Shown: positions 53,593 through 62,846 of the stretch, one piece after another
Numbering within the stretch: the first letter of the stretch is position 1
Layout: each line of letters starts with the position of its first letter
NCBI GenBank assembly: GCA_965248815.1
Contig: CBDFKK010000006.1
Span: 62,001 to 126,000, forward strand
Source: CBDFKK01 sp965248815
GTDB taxonomy: Bacteria; Pseudomonadota; Alphaproteobacteria; SMXP01
Length of the DNA stretch: 64,000 bases
Reading direction: 5' to 3'
Made by a program: the position numbers and the translations under genes
Notes under the pieces: generated by a model
What the model saw: only the letters and a program-made list of their open reading frames with translations
The model's database searches: none
Told to the model about the DNA's origin: nothing

Positions 53593-54795
53593 GTGAATCA
53601 GCGGCTTTTGATCGTCATCATTGGTGTGTTGAATATGGCGAGCCCGTTTGCGCTCCATATCTTTCCGCCTGCGGCTCCGTTCGTGCGCCGGGAATTGGAT
53701 CTTACGGTTTCGGAGGCCCAATGGTCGGTCACCGCGTTCGCGGCGTTTCTAGCCATCGCAATGATTGTGTTCGGGCCCCTGGCGGATCGCTACGACCGAA
53801 AGCGGTTGGTGCTCGCCGGAAGTGCTCTGTTTAGCGCGGGCTGTATCATTGCGGCGCTGGCGCCTAATGTGATTGTCTTAGTTGTTGGACGATCGCTTCA
53901 AGCGGTGGGTGCAGCGTCGGCCTCGGTTGTGGCCCGTTCCATTGCCGCCACTGTCTTTGACAGAAGCGACTTCACGCGTGTCTTTAGTTACATCAATATG
54001 ATCATCGTGATTGCGCCCATGTTTGCGCCGCTCATCGCGGGGTTCATGATAGACGGTCTGGGTTGGCGTAGTTTGATGTGGCTGCTCTTGGGTGTGGGCG
54101 TGGTGATGATCGTGTCGGCGCAATACGCTCTCAAGGGTTCTGCTCCCAACGGCGACAAAGAAGCGGCGCCAGCAATGGGCTCATTGTTCTCCGGTTTCGG
54201 CGTCCTGTTTCGCAAACCGATGGTCGTCCATTACTTCTTCATATTGTTTGTTGCCCAAGGTGGCATTTTTGCCTTTTTGTCGGCGGCGCCCTACATCATG
54301 GTAGAGACGCTGGGGCGCCCGGCGAGCGAGTACGGGCTTTATTTCGTCTTTATATCAGTTGGCTTTTTGCTGGGCAGCTTTGCTGCTGCCCGATTTAGCT
54401 CAACACTAGGTGCAGACCGGATCATATTGTTCGCGGTCTCACTTTATGGGATAGGGGCGCTGTTGCTTTTTTTTGTTGTTGCCCAGGGCTGGTGGCATCC
54501 GATGGTGTTGTTCGGCGTGGCGTCGGTCTTTACGACGGGCAATGGTGCGATCCAACCAGCCGCGATGGCGGGCACCATGGCCGAAGCAATTGGCCATGAA
54601 GGCGCTGCGTCGAGCCTAACCGGCTTCGGTCTCGTGATGTCCGGCGCTATCGGCCTTCAAGTCATGGGCTACTTGCAAGGGGAGACGCCTATTCCCGTGA
54701 GCTATGTAATTATCGCGTGTGCGATCATCTGCGTCACATTGATGTTAAATTTGCAACGATTGCGCTCACAGGAGCATGCCCATGCAGAAACATGA
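53593..54795 (+). CDS. MFS exporter, Bcr/CflA-like
   Basis: The 400-residue, 12-TM transporter has motif A in GPLADRYDRKRLVLAGSALF, motif C-like VIAPMFAPLIAGFMIDGLGW, and RSLQAVGAASASVVARSI in helix 4. These are seen in drug/proton antiporters of the Bcr/CflA group. I chose GTG 53593 (GGGAAG upstream). The TTG at 53566 adds nine residues. It follows the MetE-like gene by about 85 bases. Confidence 0.85.
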   Translation: MNQRLLIVIIGVLNMASPFALHIFPPAAPFVRRELDLTVSEAQWSVTAFAAFLAIAMIVFGPLADRYDRKRLVLAGSALFSAGCIIAALAPNVIVLVVGRSLQAVGAASASVVARSIAATVFDRSDFTRVFSYINMIIVIAPMFAPLIAGFMIDGLGWRSLMWLLLGVGVVMIVSAQYALKGSAPNGDKEAAPAMGSLFSGFGVLFRKPMVVHYFFILFVAQGGIFAFLSAAPYIMVETLGRPASEYGLYFVFISVGFLLGSFAAARFSSTLGADRIILFAVSLYGIGALLLFFVVAQGWWHPMVLFGVASVFTTGNGAIQPAAMAGTMAEAIGHEGAASSLTGFGLVMSGAIGLQVMGYLQGETPIPVSYVIIACAIICVTLMLNLQRLRSQEHAHAET

Positions 54796-54832
54796 ATGTC
54801 CCACTCACCTCTTGAATTGCTAATCGTTGAAC

Positions 54833-56380
54833 ATGTCAAAGGGAGTCATAGCTGCGGGAAATAAAGAAACCGCGAAAGCCGCTGCCGAAGTTTTTAATGA
54901 CGGTGGCACGGCATTCGATGCGGTCATCGCAGGGCTGTTCACGTCATTTGTATCAGAACCGGTATTGTCGTCGCCAGCCGGTGGCGGCTTTTTGCTGGCG
55001 GCCCGGGCGCGCGGCGCGCCCATGATCTTCGACTTCTTTGTGCAAACGCCTGGGGCGAAAAAACCTTCGAGTGACTTAGATTTTCATCCCGCCGATGCGA
55101 CTTTTAGTGCAGCAACGCAGGAATTTCATGTCGGGCTCGGTTCCGTCGCAAGCCCGGGCATGATGGCGGGCTTGTTCGACGCGCACGAGACTTTGGCGTC
55201 GATGCCAATCGATCAATTGGCGGCGCCCGCCGTCTCGCTTGCAAAAGAGGGGCATGCAATCGATCCGTTGCAATCCGATATCTTGGAGGTTGTCAAACCC
55301 ATCATGCTGGCGACAGAGGGCGCGCGCGCAATCTACGAAAGCCCAACCAAACAGGGCAGTCCGCTGCAGCACGGCGAAATTTTTCGGCCTTCGGCTTTGG
55401 CCGATACGCTGGACGTGCTCACAAAGGAAGGGCCGCGCCTTTTTTACGAGGGTGAAATTGCCCAGGCAATCGAGGAGATGATGGAAGAGGGTGGATCGCT
55501 TACTCGCGCTGATCTCAAAGCATACGAAGTCAAACATCGAAAAGCGCTATCGCAGTCTTTGCGCGATGTCGGTTTCTATACGAACCCGGTGCCGTCGTCC
55601 GGGGGCACGCTAATCGCCCTGTCATTGTCTCTGCTTGATCAGCTACGAACGGAGAGTCATAAGCCCGGTTCTCCGGACTGGTGCCTCTTGCTCGCCAATG
55701 TGATGGAATCGATCAACGGCGTCCGCCGCAGTTCCGGATTTGCTGAAGCTGCAAGCCAAGAGATCGCCGAAGCCCTGTTGGGAGATCCCACGCTGGAGCA
55801 GCTTGAAAAAGAAGTGCGAGGGCGCGCTTTTCAGGTCGGCGGCACGACGCATATAAGCGCTGCGGACGCCGACGGAAATTTGTGCGCAGCCACGGTCTCG
55901 AACGGGGAAGGCTGCGGTCACATTGTTCCCGGCACCGGCATTATGCTGAACAACATGTTGGGGGAGGAAGATCTCAACCCCAACGGATTCTTTGAATGGA
56001 CGCCGGACACGCGCATTTCATCCATGATGGCACCGAGTCTCATCAAGTGGCCGGGCGGGCGCAGCGCCGTGTTAGGGAGCGGCGGCTCCAATCGCATTCG
56101 CACGGCGCTTTCTCAGGTCATCGCCAACCAAGTATTCTTTGACCTTGAACCTGAAGCAGCGGTCGATGCGGCTCGGATTCACTTTGAGCGCGGTCAACTC
56201 GAGATCGAAAGCGGTCTTAGCGAAGCGGCGCTATCTGCCCTCAAGGGTCGTTATCGGGAACGCAACGAATGGCCAGGGACAGACTTTTTCTTCGGCGGTG
56301 TACACGTGGCGGAATGGGGCCCGAAAGGCCCTCGGGGCGCCGGGGATCCACGCCGCGGAGGCGTGGTCATGATTGTGTGA
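54833..56380 (+). CDS. Gamma-glutamyltransferase, cytoplasmic-type
   Basis: The 515-residue proenzyme belongs to the Ntn-hydrolase GGT family: GGTAFDAVIAGLFTSFVSEP, ASPGMMAGLFDAHE in the large subunit, and the autocatalytic Thr in GGTTHISAADADGN (cleavage between GG and TTH), with GTGIMLNNMLGEEDLN and GSGGSNRIRTAL following. There is no signal peptide, unlike most bacterial GGTs, so it works in the cytoplasm or is exported unusually. The length is a little short of typical. ATG 54833 is two codons after a TTG. Confidence 0.87.
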   Translation: MSKGVIAAGNKETAKAAAEVFNDGGTAFDAVIAGLFTSFVSEPVLSSPAGGGFLLAARARGAPMIFDFFVQTPGAKKPSSDLDFHPADATFSAATQEFHVGLGSVASPGMMAGLFDAHETLASMPIDQLAAPAVSLAKEGHAIDPLQSDILEVVKPIMLATEGARAIYESPTKQGSPLQHGEIFRPSALADTLDVLTKEGPRLFYEGEIAQAIEEMMEEGGSLTRADLKAYEVKHRKALSQSLRDVGFYTNPVPSSGGTLIALSLSLLDQLRTESHKPGSPDWCLLLANVMESINGVRRSSGFAEAASQEIAEALLGDPTLEQLEKEVRGRAFQVGGTTHISAADADGNLCAATVSNGEGCGHIVPGTGIMLNNMLGEEDLNPNGFFEWTPDTRISSMMAPSLIKWPGGRSAVLGSGGSNRIRTALSQVIANQVFFDLEPEAAVDAARIHFERGQLEIESGLSEAALSALKGRYRERNEWPGTDFFFGGVHVAEWGPKGPRGAGDPRRGGVVMIV

Positions 56381-56437
56381 CTGCGGCGCCGATTGAGCCC
56401 CCCGCGTGGTAAAATTTGCCATGGGAAGGAGAGCGAT

Positions 56438-57358
56438 ATGAAATTCTTGAATTCCGCGATAGCAATACTTGCTTTGATGTCTTGGGTGACAATCGGCGAG
56501 GCGGCCGATCATGTGGATGTCTTCACGCTGAGCGATACGGAACGCGAAAAACTCTCAGACGAGCAAGAAGCCTTTGCGGTTCGCATAATGGAATTCCTCC
56601 GCGCCATGGATGAAAAGCATATCGGTCGCGCCATGGCGTTAAACGGGAGCGAGGATATCGAGCGGCGTGATTTTGTTTATGATTTCGCCGATTATGAAAC
56701 GCGCGTGACGCGCGGACCTGTGGTCGAAAAAATCGGCCGCATGATGGGGCGCACCAAACGACCAAACTCTGATTTACAGAAGGAAACAAACTTCAGCCGG
56801 TTCTTCGGTATCGACGTTCATCCCAAGTCACCCAAAGTTGGCATGTTGCACGCGACGCTTGTCTTTCAGTTCGTCTCTGATGGCACCAGTCACATTGGCG
56901 GTTGGGTCGACGCGCTGCAGCCAGGCGAGGCCATGTCGAAAGACGATATTGCCCTCTTGAAGCAAACGCTGGATGCCGATTTGCTCGAACACGATGTGGA
57001 CGGAACAGGGTTTCGGGAGAGGGTCTGCGGCAAGCTGTATATCAGTTTGGAAAAAGGGAAATACGATCGGCGCGGTGCGTGCGCGGGCGCCAGCTATTAC
57101 GGACCCGATATGATGCCCATCAATGAAAAGAATCTAACCTTCATCATCGATGCCTATGACAGTTTCTTCAGCGCCTATATGGATATCATCGAGGCGCGTA
57201 AGGATGAGCCGATCACAGACGAAGATATCGCCGCGCAAGAGGCGATGCGGAAAAATTGGTTTGAAGATCAGACGTTTGCCGATCCCTATGCCGCGCAGCA
57301 AATCACGCCTTATGAAGTGTGGTCATTTACGTTCTTACCGCCGGCTGTGAAGTTTTGA
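56438..57358 (+). CDS. Exported protein, possibly coproporphyrinogen-oxidase-like
   Basis: The ATG at 56438 has GGAAGGAGAG upstream and a signal peptide (AIAILALMSWVTIGEAAD). The body (about 285 residues) includes RRDFVYDFADYETRVTRGP then VVEKIG, and IDVHPKSPKVGMLHATLVF. The order of these elements recalls coproporphyrinogen III oxidase (FEKAG, HPKNPHxPTxHAN). The match is weak, and catalytic residues are not all clear, so I call it only CPOX-like. It lies just before the second Rieske-DUF1838 locus, converging with it. Confidence 0.5.
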   Translation: MKFLNSAIAILALMSWVTIGEAADHVDVFTLSDTEREKLSDEQEAFAVRIMEFLRAMDEKHIGRAMALNGSEDIERRDFVYDFADYETRVTRGPVVEKIGRMMGRTKRPNSDLQKETNFSRFFGIDVHPKSPKVGMLHATLVFQFVSDGTSHIGGWVDALQPGEAMSKDDIALLKQTLDADLLEHDVDGTGFRERVCGKLYISLEKGKYDRRGACAGASYYGPDMMPINEKNLTFIIDAYDSFFSAYMDIIEARKDEPITDEDIAAQEAMRKNWFEDQTFADPYAAQQITPYEVWSFTFLPPAVKF

Positions 57359-57390
57359 TACTAGTGCTCTGACTCCACAACACCCCTAGG

Positions 57391-57570
57391 CGTCATCCCG
57401 GACAAGCACGAGCAGAGCGAGTGCGCGATCCCGGATCCATGGGCCTGACGGTAATTGCTCGTTTCACCAACTAAGTAGTGCCTGCTGGCATGCAGTTGGA
57501 TTCCGGATCGTAAGCCTCGCTTGCCAAAACGCTAAAGACGTTTTGGGCTCGCCTAACGTCCGGAATGACG
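57391..57570. repeat. 180-bp palindromic-ended intergenic repeat
   Basis: The stretch is bordered by CGTCATCCCGGAC (57391-57403) and CGTCCGGAATGACG (57557-57570), imperfect inverted repeats, and includes GATCCCGGATCCATGG and GGATTCCGGATC. Such CGTCATCCCGGA-type units are common as dispersed non-coding repeats in alphaproteobacteria. It lies between two convergent genes and may act as a bidirectional terminator. Confidence 0.6.
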
Positions 57571-57590
57571 CAGAAAAAGAGAAGTAATTA

Positions 57591-58481
57591 CTAACGGTAA
57601 TCTTTGCCGGTGCGTTGCAGCTCCCGAATTTCGTCCACATCTTTCGGCGGCTCGCGCCACAGATCCATGCCGGGCTCTTCTTCAATGATTGTGCGGATGG
57701 AATCCGGCAAAGCGTCGTAGTCGTCGTACCGGTAAAGCCAACTATGCATGGTGCTGAAACCTTCGGGCATCCATGAGAAGTTGGGCGTGTATTTGCCCCA
57801 GACGATCTGATGGCGCGGTTCGGCGCTGCCTTCCGGCATGATCAGAAAATCATATTTTTCCCAGGCCTGGACGACCGGTGAATTTATGGGCACCGGCGTG
57901 GTAATGACGGTGAGGTCGCCCATGCGGCGAATTTCATTGCCGCCGGTACCGATTGTGGTTTTGAGTTTTTCGAGCGTGCCCGACTCGATTTCGTAGCGCA
58001 GATCGTCGCCTTCGAGGGTCCACTTAAAGTATTGATAGTCGTAGGCGATGAATCGCATTTTGCCTGCCTCATCGCGCATCAACTCGCCTGTATCCGGGTC
58101 GCGAAAGACGGAAAACTTGCGCGTGATCATATAGGCCTCAGGTTCATCCGGATTGGGCCGATAGAGCTTGCCGAGATCCACGCCTTCAAGCCGGGCCAAA
58201 GGTTTGCCGTCCGGGTAACTGTTGATCACGCCCATGCCATACCAATAGACCGTTTCGCCGGTCCCGATCCGCGCTTCTATGAACTCTTCGAACGAGTCGC
58301 GATCGAAACCGCTCCTCATCACAGGCGGTATTTGGCGTTCCGGTGCGCCGCTACCTTCTGCTTGTTCGTCCAATCCAACGGCAGCTACGTTGGTTTCCGA
58401 CTGATCGGCTTGCAACGCACCGGGTAAGACGAACATAAGAACTACAGCCATTGATGTTGTCGTCAATATTTGCTTGATCAT
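57591..58481 (-). CDS. Exported DUF1838 family protein
   Basis: The 296-residue paralogue of the protein at 46044 has an added signal peptide (TTSMAVVLMFVLPGALQAD) at ATG 58481, which has GGAGAAG upstream. It shares VYWYGMGVINSYPDGKPLAR, LYRPNPDEPEAYMITRKFSV, FRDPDTGEL, YFKWTLEGDDLRYE, and the C-terminal MHSWLYRYDDYDALPDSIRT. It lies 31 bases after the second Rieske gene. The periplasmic location of this copy contrasts with the cytoplasmic-looking first. Confidence 0.85.
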   Translation of the reverse strand: MIKQILTTTSMAVVLMFVLPGALQADQSETNVAAVGLDEQAEGSGAPERQIPPVMRSGFDRDSFEEFIEARIGTGETVYWYGMGVINSYPDGKPLARLEGVDLGKLYRPNPDEPEAYMITRKFSVFRDPDTGELMRDEAGKMRFIAYDYQYFKWTLEGDDLRYEIESGTLEKLKTTIGTGGNEIRRMGDLTVITTPVPINSPVVQAWEKYDFLIMPEGSAEPRHQIVWGKYTPNFSWMPEGFSTMHSWLYRYDDYDALPDSIRTIIEEEPGMDLWREPPKDVDEIRELQRTGKDYR

Positions 58482-58512
58482 TATTCTTCTCCGGAAAAAT
58501 TTCATTTGCAGG

Positions 58513-59649
58513 TCACTCGGCCGCGGCTTTTTGCGCTGCTTGGGCAGGCATGAGAGGAACGGCGTCAAGCACCCAATTGCCTGAGGTGCGTCGCGCCGGA
58601 CCGGGAATGGCGAAAGCCACGTCGCCCTTCCTGGCACACAATTCAGGCAGATTAATGCGCCAGCCCCTTTGTTCCCAACTCTTAAGGTAGCCGCGGAAAC
58701 GCGTAATTCGTTTGTCCGTCGGCGTCATGACTTCTTTTGTATTGGTGGATGGCGTGCGGATGGGATCAAGGTCGGAAAGAAGTTCGATGTCTTGATTTGC
58801 AATCACCATGCAGCGCTCAACGACGTTGGCATCCATCTCCGGTTCGAGCATGCAATTACGCATGTTGACAAAAAAGATGCGCGTGTTGGCCTCATCGACT
58901 GGGGCCTCGAACAAATATTGATGAAACCAACTCGCCTCAGTGAAATGAAGGAGGGTATAAAGCATGTTGGGACCGTGGTGCCCGCCTTTGCCTTCGGTCA
59001 CACCTTCTCCCTTCCGGATATTAGGCATGGTGTCGTCTTTGAATTCTGACGATTTCATGGAACCGGCCGACCAGCAGCCCCAAGTCTCGTCGAACACCGG
59101 CGTGTCGGGTACATGATAATCGGGGTTCTCTCCCGAAAACCCATGGGTGGGATGAACGAATTCGTTGTGCGCCGGGTCGACGCCGTTTTCCATGGAGCGC
59201 TCGTAATAGACCGGGGCGCCATAGACGATGGGTTTGCTGGCGCGCCAGCCCTCTTGGCCATATTCCTCAATCTCATAAAGCGGCGGACGCTCGGCTTCAG
59301 GCAAATCCCCAAGGAAGGCAAAGACAATTCCGTATTTTTCTTGTACCGGGTAGGCGTCGACTTTTGCCCGCGCCGGCGGTTTGGCGTCGTAGCCAAGTGA
59401 GGGAACCGTGACGCAATTGCCGTCGCCGTCATAGCGCCAACCGTGATAGGGGCAGATCACGCAATCGTCCTTGACCCAACCTTTGCCGAGTGAACCGCCG
59501 CGATGGACGCAGGTGTCACTGAGAACATGGGCGCTTCCGCTTGAATCGCGAAAGGCAACGACTTTTACGCCCAAAACTTGGGTGCGAAACGGCGCATCTG
59601 TTTTGACGTCATCCGTTGTGCCGATCGGATACCAAAAATTGATGTACAT
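58513..59649 (-). CDS. Rieske non-heme iron oxygenase, second copy
   Basis: The 378-residue oxygenase has Rieske ligands Cys47-x-His49 (CVHRGG) and Cys66-x2-His69 (CPYHGW), and iron site NGVDPAHNEFVH (Asp158, His161, His166). It is a paralogue of the copy at 46806 along the whole length. It is divergent from the TetR gene, and the shared upstream region contains the GTTGACCGATCGGTTCC palindrome. Its substrate and its electron-donor partner are not in the window. Confidence 0.93.
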   Translation of the reverse strand: MYINFWYPIGTTDDVKTDAPFRTQVLGVKVVAFRDSSGSAHVLSDTCVHRGGSLGKGWVKDDCVICPYHGWRYDGDGNCVTVPSLGYDAKPPARAKVDAYPVQEKYGIVFAFLGDLPEAERPPLYEIEEYGQEGWRASKPIVYGAPVYYERSMENGVDPAHNEFVHPTHGFSGENPDYHVPDTPVFDETWGCWSAGSMKSSEFKDDTMPNIRKGEGVTEGKGGHHGPNMLYTLLHFTEASWFHQYLFEAPVDEANTRIFFVNMRNCMLEPEMDANVVERCMVIANQDIELLSDLDPIRTPSTNTKEVMTPTDKRITRFRGYLKSWEQRGWRINLPELCARKGDVAFAIPGPARRTSGNWVLDAVPLMPAQAAQKAAAE

Positions 59650-59735
59650 GGCTTGGTCTCCCGCCGCGGGGCTCTCAAGACAGTATAGGCCGGTAAGCCG
59701 TGGATTTCACGCTCCCAATATTATTCAAATTAGTT

Positions 59736-59752
59736 GTTGACCGATCGGTTCC
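59736..59752. promoter_or_regulatory. Probable TetR operator 1
   Basis: GTTGACCGATCGGTTCC contains the perfect palindrome ACCGATCGGT (59740-59749). It lies in the divergent region between the Rieske gene and the TetR gene. The same 17 bases, with one change, recur before the RND operon at 60405. Confidence 0.75.
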
Positions 59753-59804
59753 TAATCATTATGTTCTCCAAATCGAAGCAACTTAAAGCGAAAAGCCACG
59801 AGCC

Positions 59805-60389
59805 ATGGGACGCCCCCGGGAATTTGAAATCGACGACGCGCTCGATGCTGCCATGGAGGCGTTTTGGACCCATGGTTACGAGGCGACCTCGCTGTCCGAT
59901 CTCATTGAAGCGACCGGTTTGCAGAAGGGCAGTCTATACAAGGCCTTTGGCGACAAACATTCGCTCTTTATGCAATCGCTCGACTATTACGTAAAAATGA
60001 TTATGGAGCGCCAGAGGGAAGCCCTGCAAAGCGGCAAAACGCCCAAGCAAGCGCTGACCGCTTGGTTTGAAGCGATTGTAGAATTTGCCGTGAGCGAAGG
60101 AGGGCAACTGCGCGGCTGCTTCGCCATGAACACCCTCGTCGAATTAGGACCCCATGACGAAGTGGTGTGCAATCGGTTGTTGGAACACCAAATGGGGTTT
60201 TTAAAACTCATCAGTACACACATCAAAGCCGGCCAGGATCAGGGCATGTTCAGAACCGACGTCCCTGCGGACAGACTTGCTCAGACGATTTTCACATTCG
60301 TCCTTGGCATGGTGTCGGGCCTGAAAGGTGCATTTAAGCCGGATGATGCGCGGCGTTTAAGCTCGACCATGATGAAACTTCTCGAATAA
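59805..60389 (+). CDS. TetR/AcrR family transcriptional regulator
   Basis: The 194-residue regulator has the N-terminal HTH (GYEATSLSDLIEATGLQKGS, LYKAFGDKHSLF) and an all-helical ligand domain. The CFAMNTLVELGPHDE part is typical of AcrR-like members with a ligand pocket. It is divergent from the second Rieske-DUF1838 pair and codirectional with the RND operon downstream, with matched palindromes in both intergenic regions. It probably represses both until a ligand, perhaps the Rieske substrate, binds. Confidence 0.9.
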   Translation: MGRPREFEIDDALDAAMEAFWTHGYEATSLSDLIEATGLQKGSLYKAFGDKHSLFMQSLDYYVKMIMERQREALQSGKTPKQALTAWFEAIVEFAVSEGGQLRGCFAMNTLVELGPHDEVVCNRLLEHQMGFLKLISTHIKAGQDQGMFRTDVPADRLAQTIFTFVLGMVSGLKGAFKPDDARRLSSTMMKLLE

Positions 60390-60404
60390 AAAATTTGCCT
60401 AGTA

Positions 60405-60421
60405 GTTGACCGATTGGTTCC
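60405..60421. promoter_or_regulatory. Probable TetR operator 2
   Basis: GTTGACCGATTGGTTCC differs by one base from the site at 59736. It lies 16 bases after the regulator stop and 56 bases before the RND transporter start, where the promoter of the efflux operon would be. Confidence 0.72.
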
Positions 60422-60476
60422 GAATTAGACACGTTTGTGACGAAACAGATCGAGATGAAAATCAAAGGAAAAGATC

Positions 60477-62846
60477 ATGCCTAACATCTCAAATTCCGTA
60501 GACCGCTTTGCCGAACGTTTTGTTGACCTGATTATCCGTTTGCGTTGGCTTGTGCTCTTAGCGGCTTTCGCGTTTGCCGGCTTTGTTGTTCAATACGCGC
60601 AAACCATCGAAGTCGCGAATAACTACCGTGTCTTCTTTTCGTCTGAGAATCCGGAATTGACCGCCTTTGAGACTTTTCAGGCGACTTATACAAAGAACGA
60701 CAACTTCCTTTTTGTCATCGTACCGAAAGATGGCGAAGTCTTTACCAATGAGACGCTCGCCATGGTTGAGGAGCTGACGGAAGAGGGTTGGCAAATCCCG
60801 TTCGCTCTGCGTGTCGATTCCATAACGAACTTTCAATACACCTATGCCGAACAAGACGATTTGATCGTTGAGGATTTGATTGAGGGCGCCGCCGACTTGA
60901 CAGCCAGCGAGCTTATTGCCAAGCGCGCGATCGCGCTTGCTGAGCCTTTGCTGCGCAATCAGCTGATAAACGAAGCCGCCAATGCGACCGCCGTCAACGT
61001 GGTTCTGCAGTACCCCGAAAAAAATCTCGATGAAGTTCCCGTGGCAGCGGCCGCCGCACGCGACCTTAGGGCGAGAATAGAAGCGGCCAATCCCAACGTC
61101 GACGTGGTGATCTCCGGCGTATCCATGTTGAACAACGCCTTTGCCGAGACCAGCGTGACCGATTTGGCGCTCCTCATGCCCATCATGTTCGCACTGATCG
61201 TCGTTATGACGATTTTCGTTCTGCGCTCAGTGAGTGCAACCGTCGCGACGATGCTGGTGGTTATTCTGTCGATCATGGTTGCCATGGGGTTCACCGGCTA
61301 TTGGGGTATCGATATCACGCCCATCGCCGGCTCGGCGCCGATCATCATACTGACCCTCGCGCTTGCGGACTCGATTCATATCCTGATCACCATGCGCGAA
61401 CGAATGACCGAGGGGATGGCGAAGCGCGAAGCCATCGTCGAATCCATGCGGGTCAATTTCTTGGCGATCGCGATCACGTCACTGACGACCGCCGTTGGTT
61501 TCTTGACGCTTAATTTTTCCGATGCGCCGCCATTCCAACATTTGGGTACGATTTCAGCTGTTGGCATTGCTGCCGCGTGGCTGTTTTCGATCACAGTCTT
61601 GCCGGCCGCTTTGGCAGCATTGCCAGTGAACCTCGCACGCAAGCAAAACAAGCAGACAGGCGTCAAGGTGATCGGGCGGATCGCGGATTTCGTGATCGCG
61701 CACTATGTGCTTGTTTTGGTCACCGTCGGTCTTGGCACCTTTATCGTGATCGCCCAAATTCCGCGTATTGAATTCAGCGATGAATTTGCCAAATATTTCG
61801 ATACTCGCAATGAATTCCGGCGGGATACGGATGTGGCGTCTGAATATTTCGGGATCTATCCGGTTGAATTCTCCGTGGGTGCCTCGGAGCCTGGCGGCAT
61901 CAGCGAGCCGGAGTTTCTGGAAGCCTTAGACAAGTTTAGTGAGTGGCTGCCGGCTTATCCCCACGTCACACACGTCTTCTCGCTGACCGACATTATGAAG
62001 CGTTTGAACAAAAACCTTCACGAAGACGATCCGTCTTTCTACCGTATTCCTCAAGACCGGGAATTATCAGCGCAATATTTGCTGCTGTACGAGCTGTCGT
62101 TGCCTTACGGCTTGGACCTCAACGATCGGATCAATATCGACAAGTCAGCGACGCGGGTTACCGCAACTCTGGCCAACATATCCACCAAAGAGTTACGTCA
62201 GTTCTTGGCCGATTCGGTGGCTTGGCTAGAAGAAAACGTGCCGTCGCATATGGTTGCCAAGCCTACAAGTGCCCAAGTTATGTTTTCTTATATTGCCGAA
62301 CGCAACGTAGAGAGCATGGTCAACGGCACGATCCTGGCGGTCATTCTTATTGCATTGATCATGATTGTGGCGCTCCGCAGCGTGCCTTTGGGCTTGCTCA
62401 GTTTGGTGCCCAATGGTCTGCCCATTTTGGCAACGTTCGGAACCTGGGCTGTTTTGGTCGGAACGGTAGGCTTCTCCGTTGCAGCCATTGCGTCAATTTC
62501 TCTCGGCATCATTGTCGATGACACAGTGCACTTTCTAACTAAATTCGTGCGCGCACGGCGCGAACAAGGATTGGAGTGCGCGGATGCCATCAAATACGCC
62601 TTTGAAAATGTCGGCGTCGCGATTTTCGTCAACACGGTTATTCTAAGCGTTGGCTTTCTCGTGCTCACGGCCTCCACATTCAAGATCATTGTCGATATGG
62701 GATTACTGACCGCCATAGCGATCGGCTTTGCCTTGATCTTGGATTTCTTATTCTTACCCGCCCTGTTGATGGCGATTTCAAAAATCTCAGAAAGATTCTC
62801 GAAAGGAGACGATCATGTTGACGCACTTGCAGTCCCTGCAGAATAA
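60477..62846 (+). CDS. MMPL/RND-family transporter
   Basis: The 789-residue protein has two repeats of one helix, a large periplasmic loop and five helices. Conserved features include SAPIIILTLALADSIHILIT and SLGIIVDDTVHFLTKFVRAR in the two halves, with acidic residues in the membrane for proton coupling. It belongs to the hydrophobe/amphiphile or MmpL-like group that moves lipids or hydrophobic compounds. The downstream LolA-like and outer membrane proteins complete an export route. Its start is preceded by AAAGGAAAAG. Confidence 0.9.
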   Translation: MPNISNSVDRFAERFVDLIIRLRWLVLLAAFAFAGFVVQYAQTIEVANNYRVFFSSENPELTAFETFQATYTKNDNFLFVIVPKDGEVFTNETLAMVEELTEEGWQIPFALRVDSITNFQYTYAEQDDLIVEDLIEGAADLTASELIAKRAIALAEPLLRNQLINEAANATAVNVVLQYPEKNLDEVPVAAAAARDLRARIEAANPNVDVVISGVSMLNNAFAETSVTDLALLMPIMFALIVVMTIFVLRSVSATVATMLVVILSIMVAMGFTGYWGIDITPIAGSAPIIILTLALADSIHILITMRERMTEGMAKREAIVESMRVNFLAIAITSLTTAVGFLTLNFSDAPPFQHLGTISAVGIAAAWLFSITVLPAALAALPVNLARKQNKQTGVKVIGRIADFVIAHYVLVLVTVGLGTFIVIAQIPRIEFSDEFAKYFDTRNEFRRDTDVASEYFGIYPVEFSVGASEPGGISEPEFLEALDKFSEWLPAYPHVTHVFSLTDIMKRLNKNLHEDDPSFYRIPQDRELSAQYLLLYELSLPYGLDLNDRINIDKSATRVTATLANISTKELRQFLADSVAWLEENVPSHMVAKPTSAQVMFSYIAERNVESMVNGTILAVILIALIMIVALRSVPLGLLSLVPNGLPILATFGTWAVLVGTVGFSVAAIASISLGIIVDDTVHFLTKFVRARREQGLECADAIKYAFENVGVAIFVNTVILSVGFLVLTASTFKIIVDMGLLTAIAIGFALILDFLFLPALLMAISKISERFSKGDDHVDALAVPAE

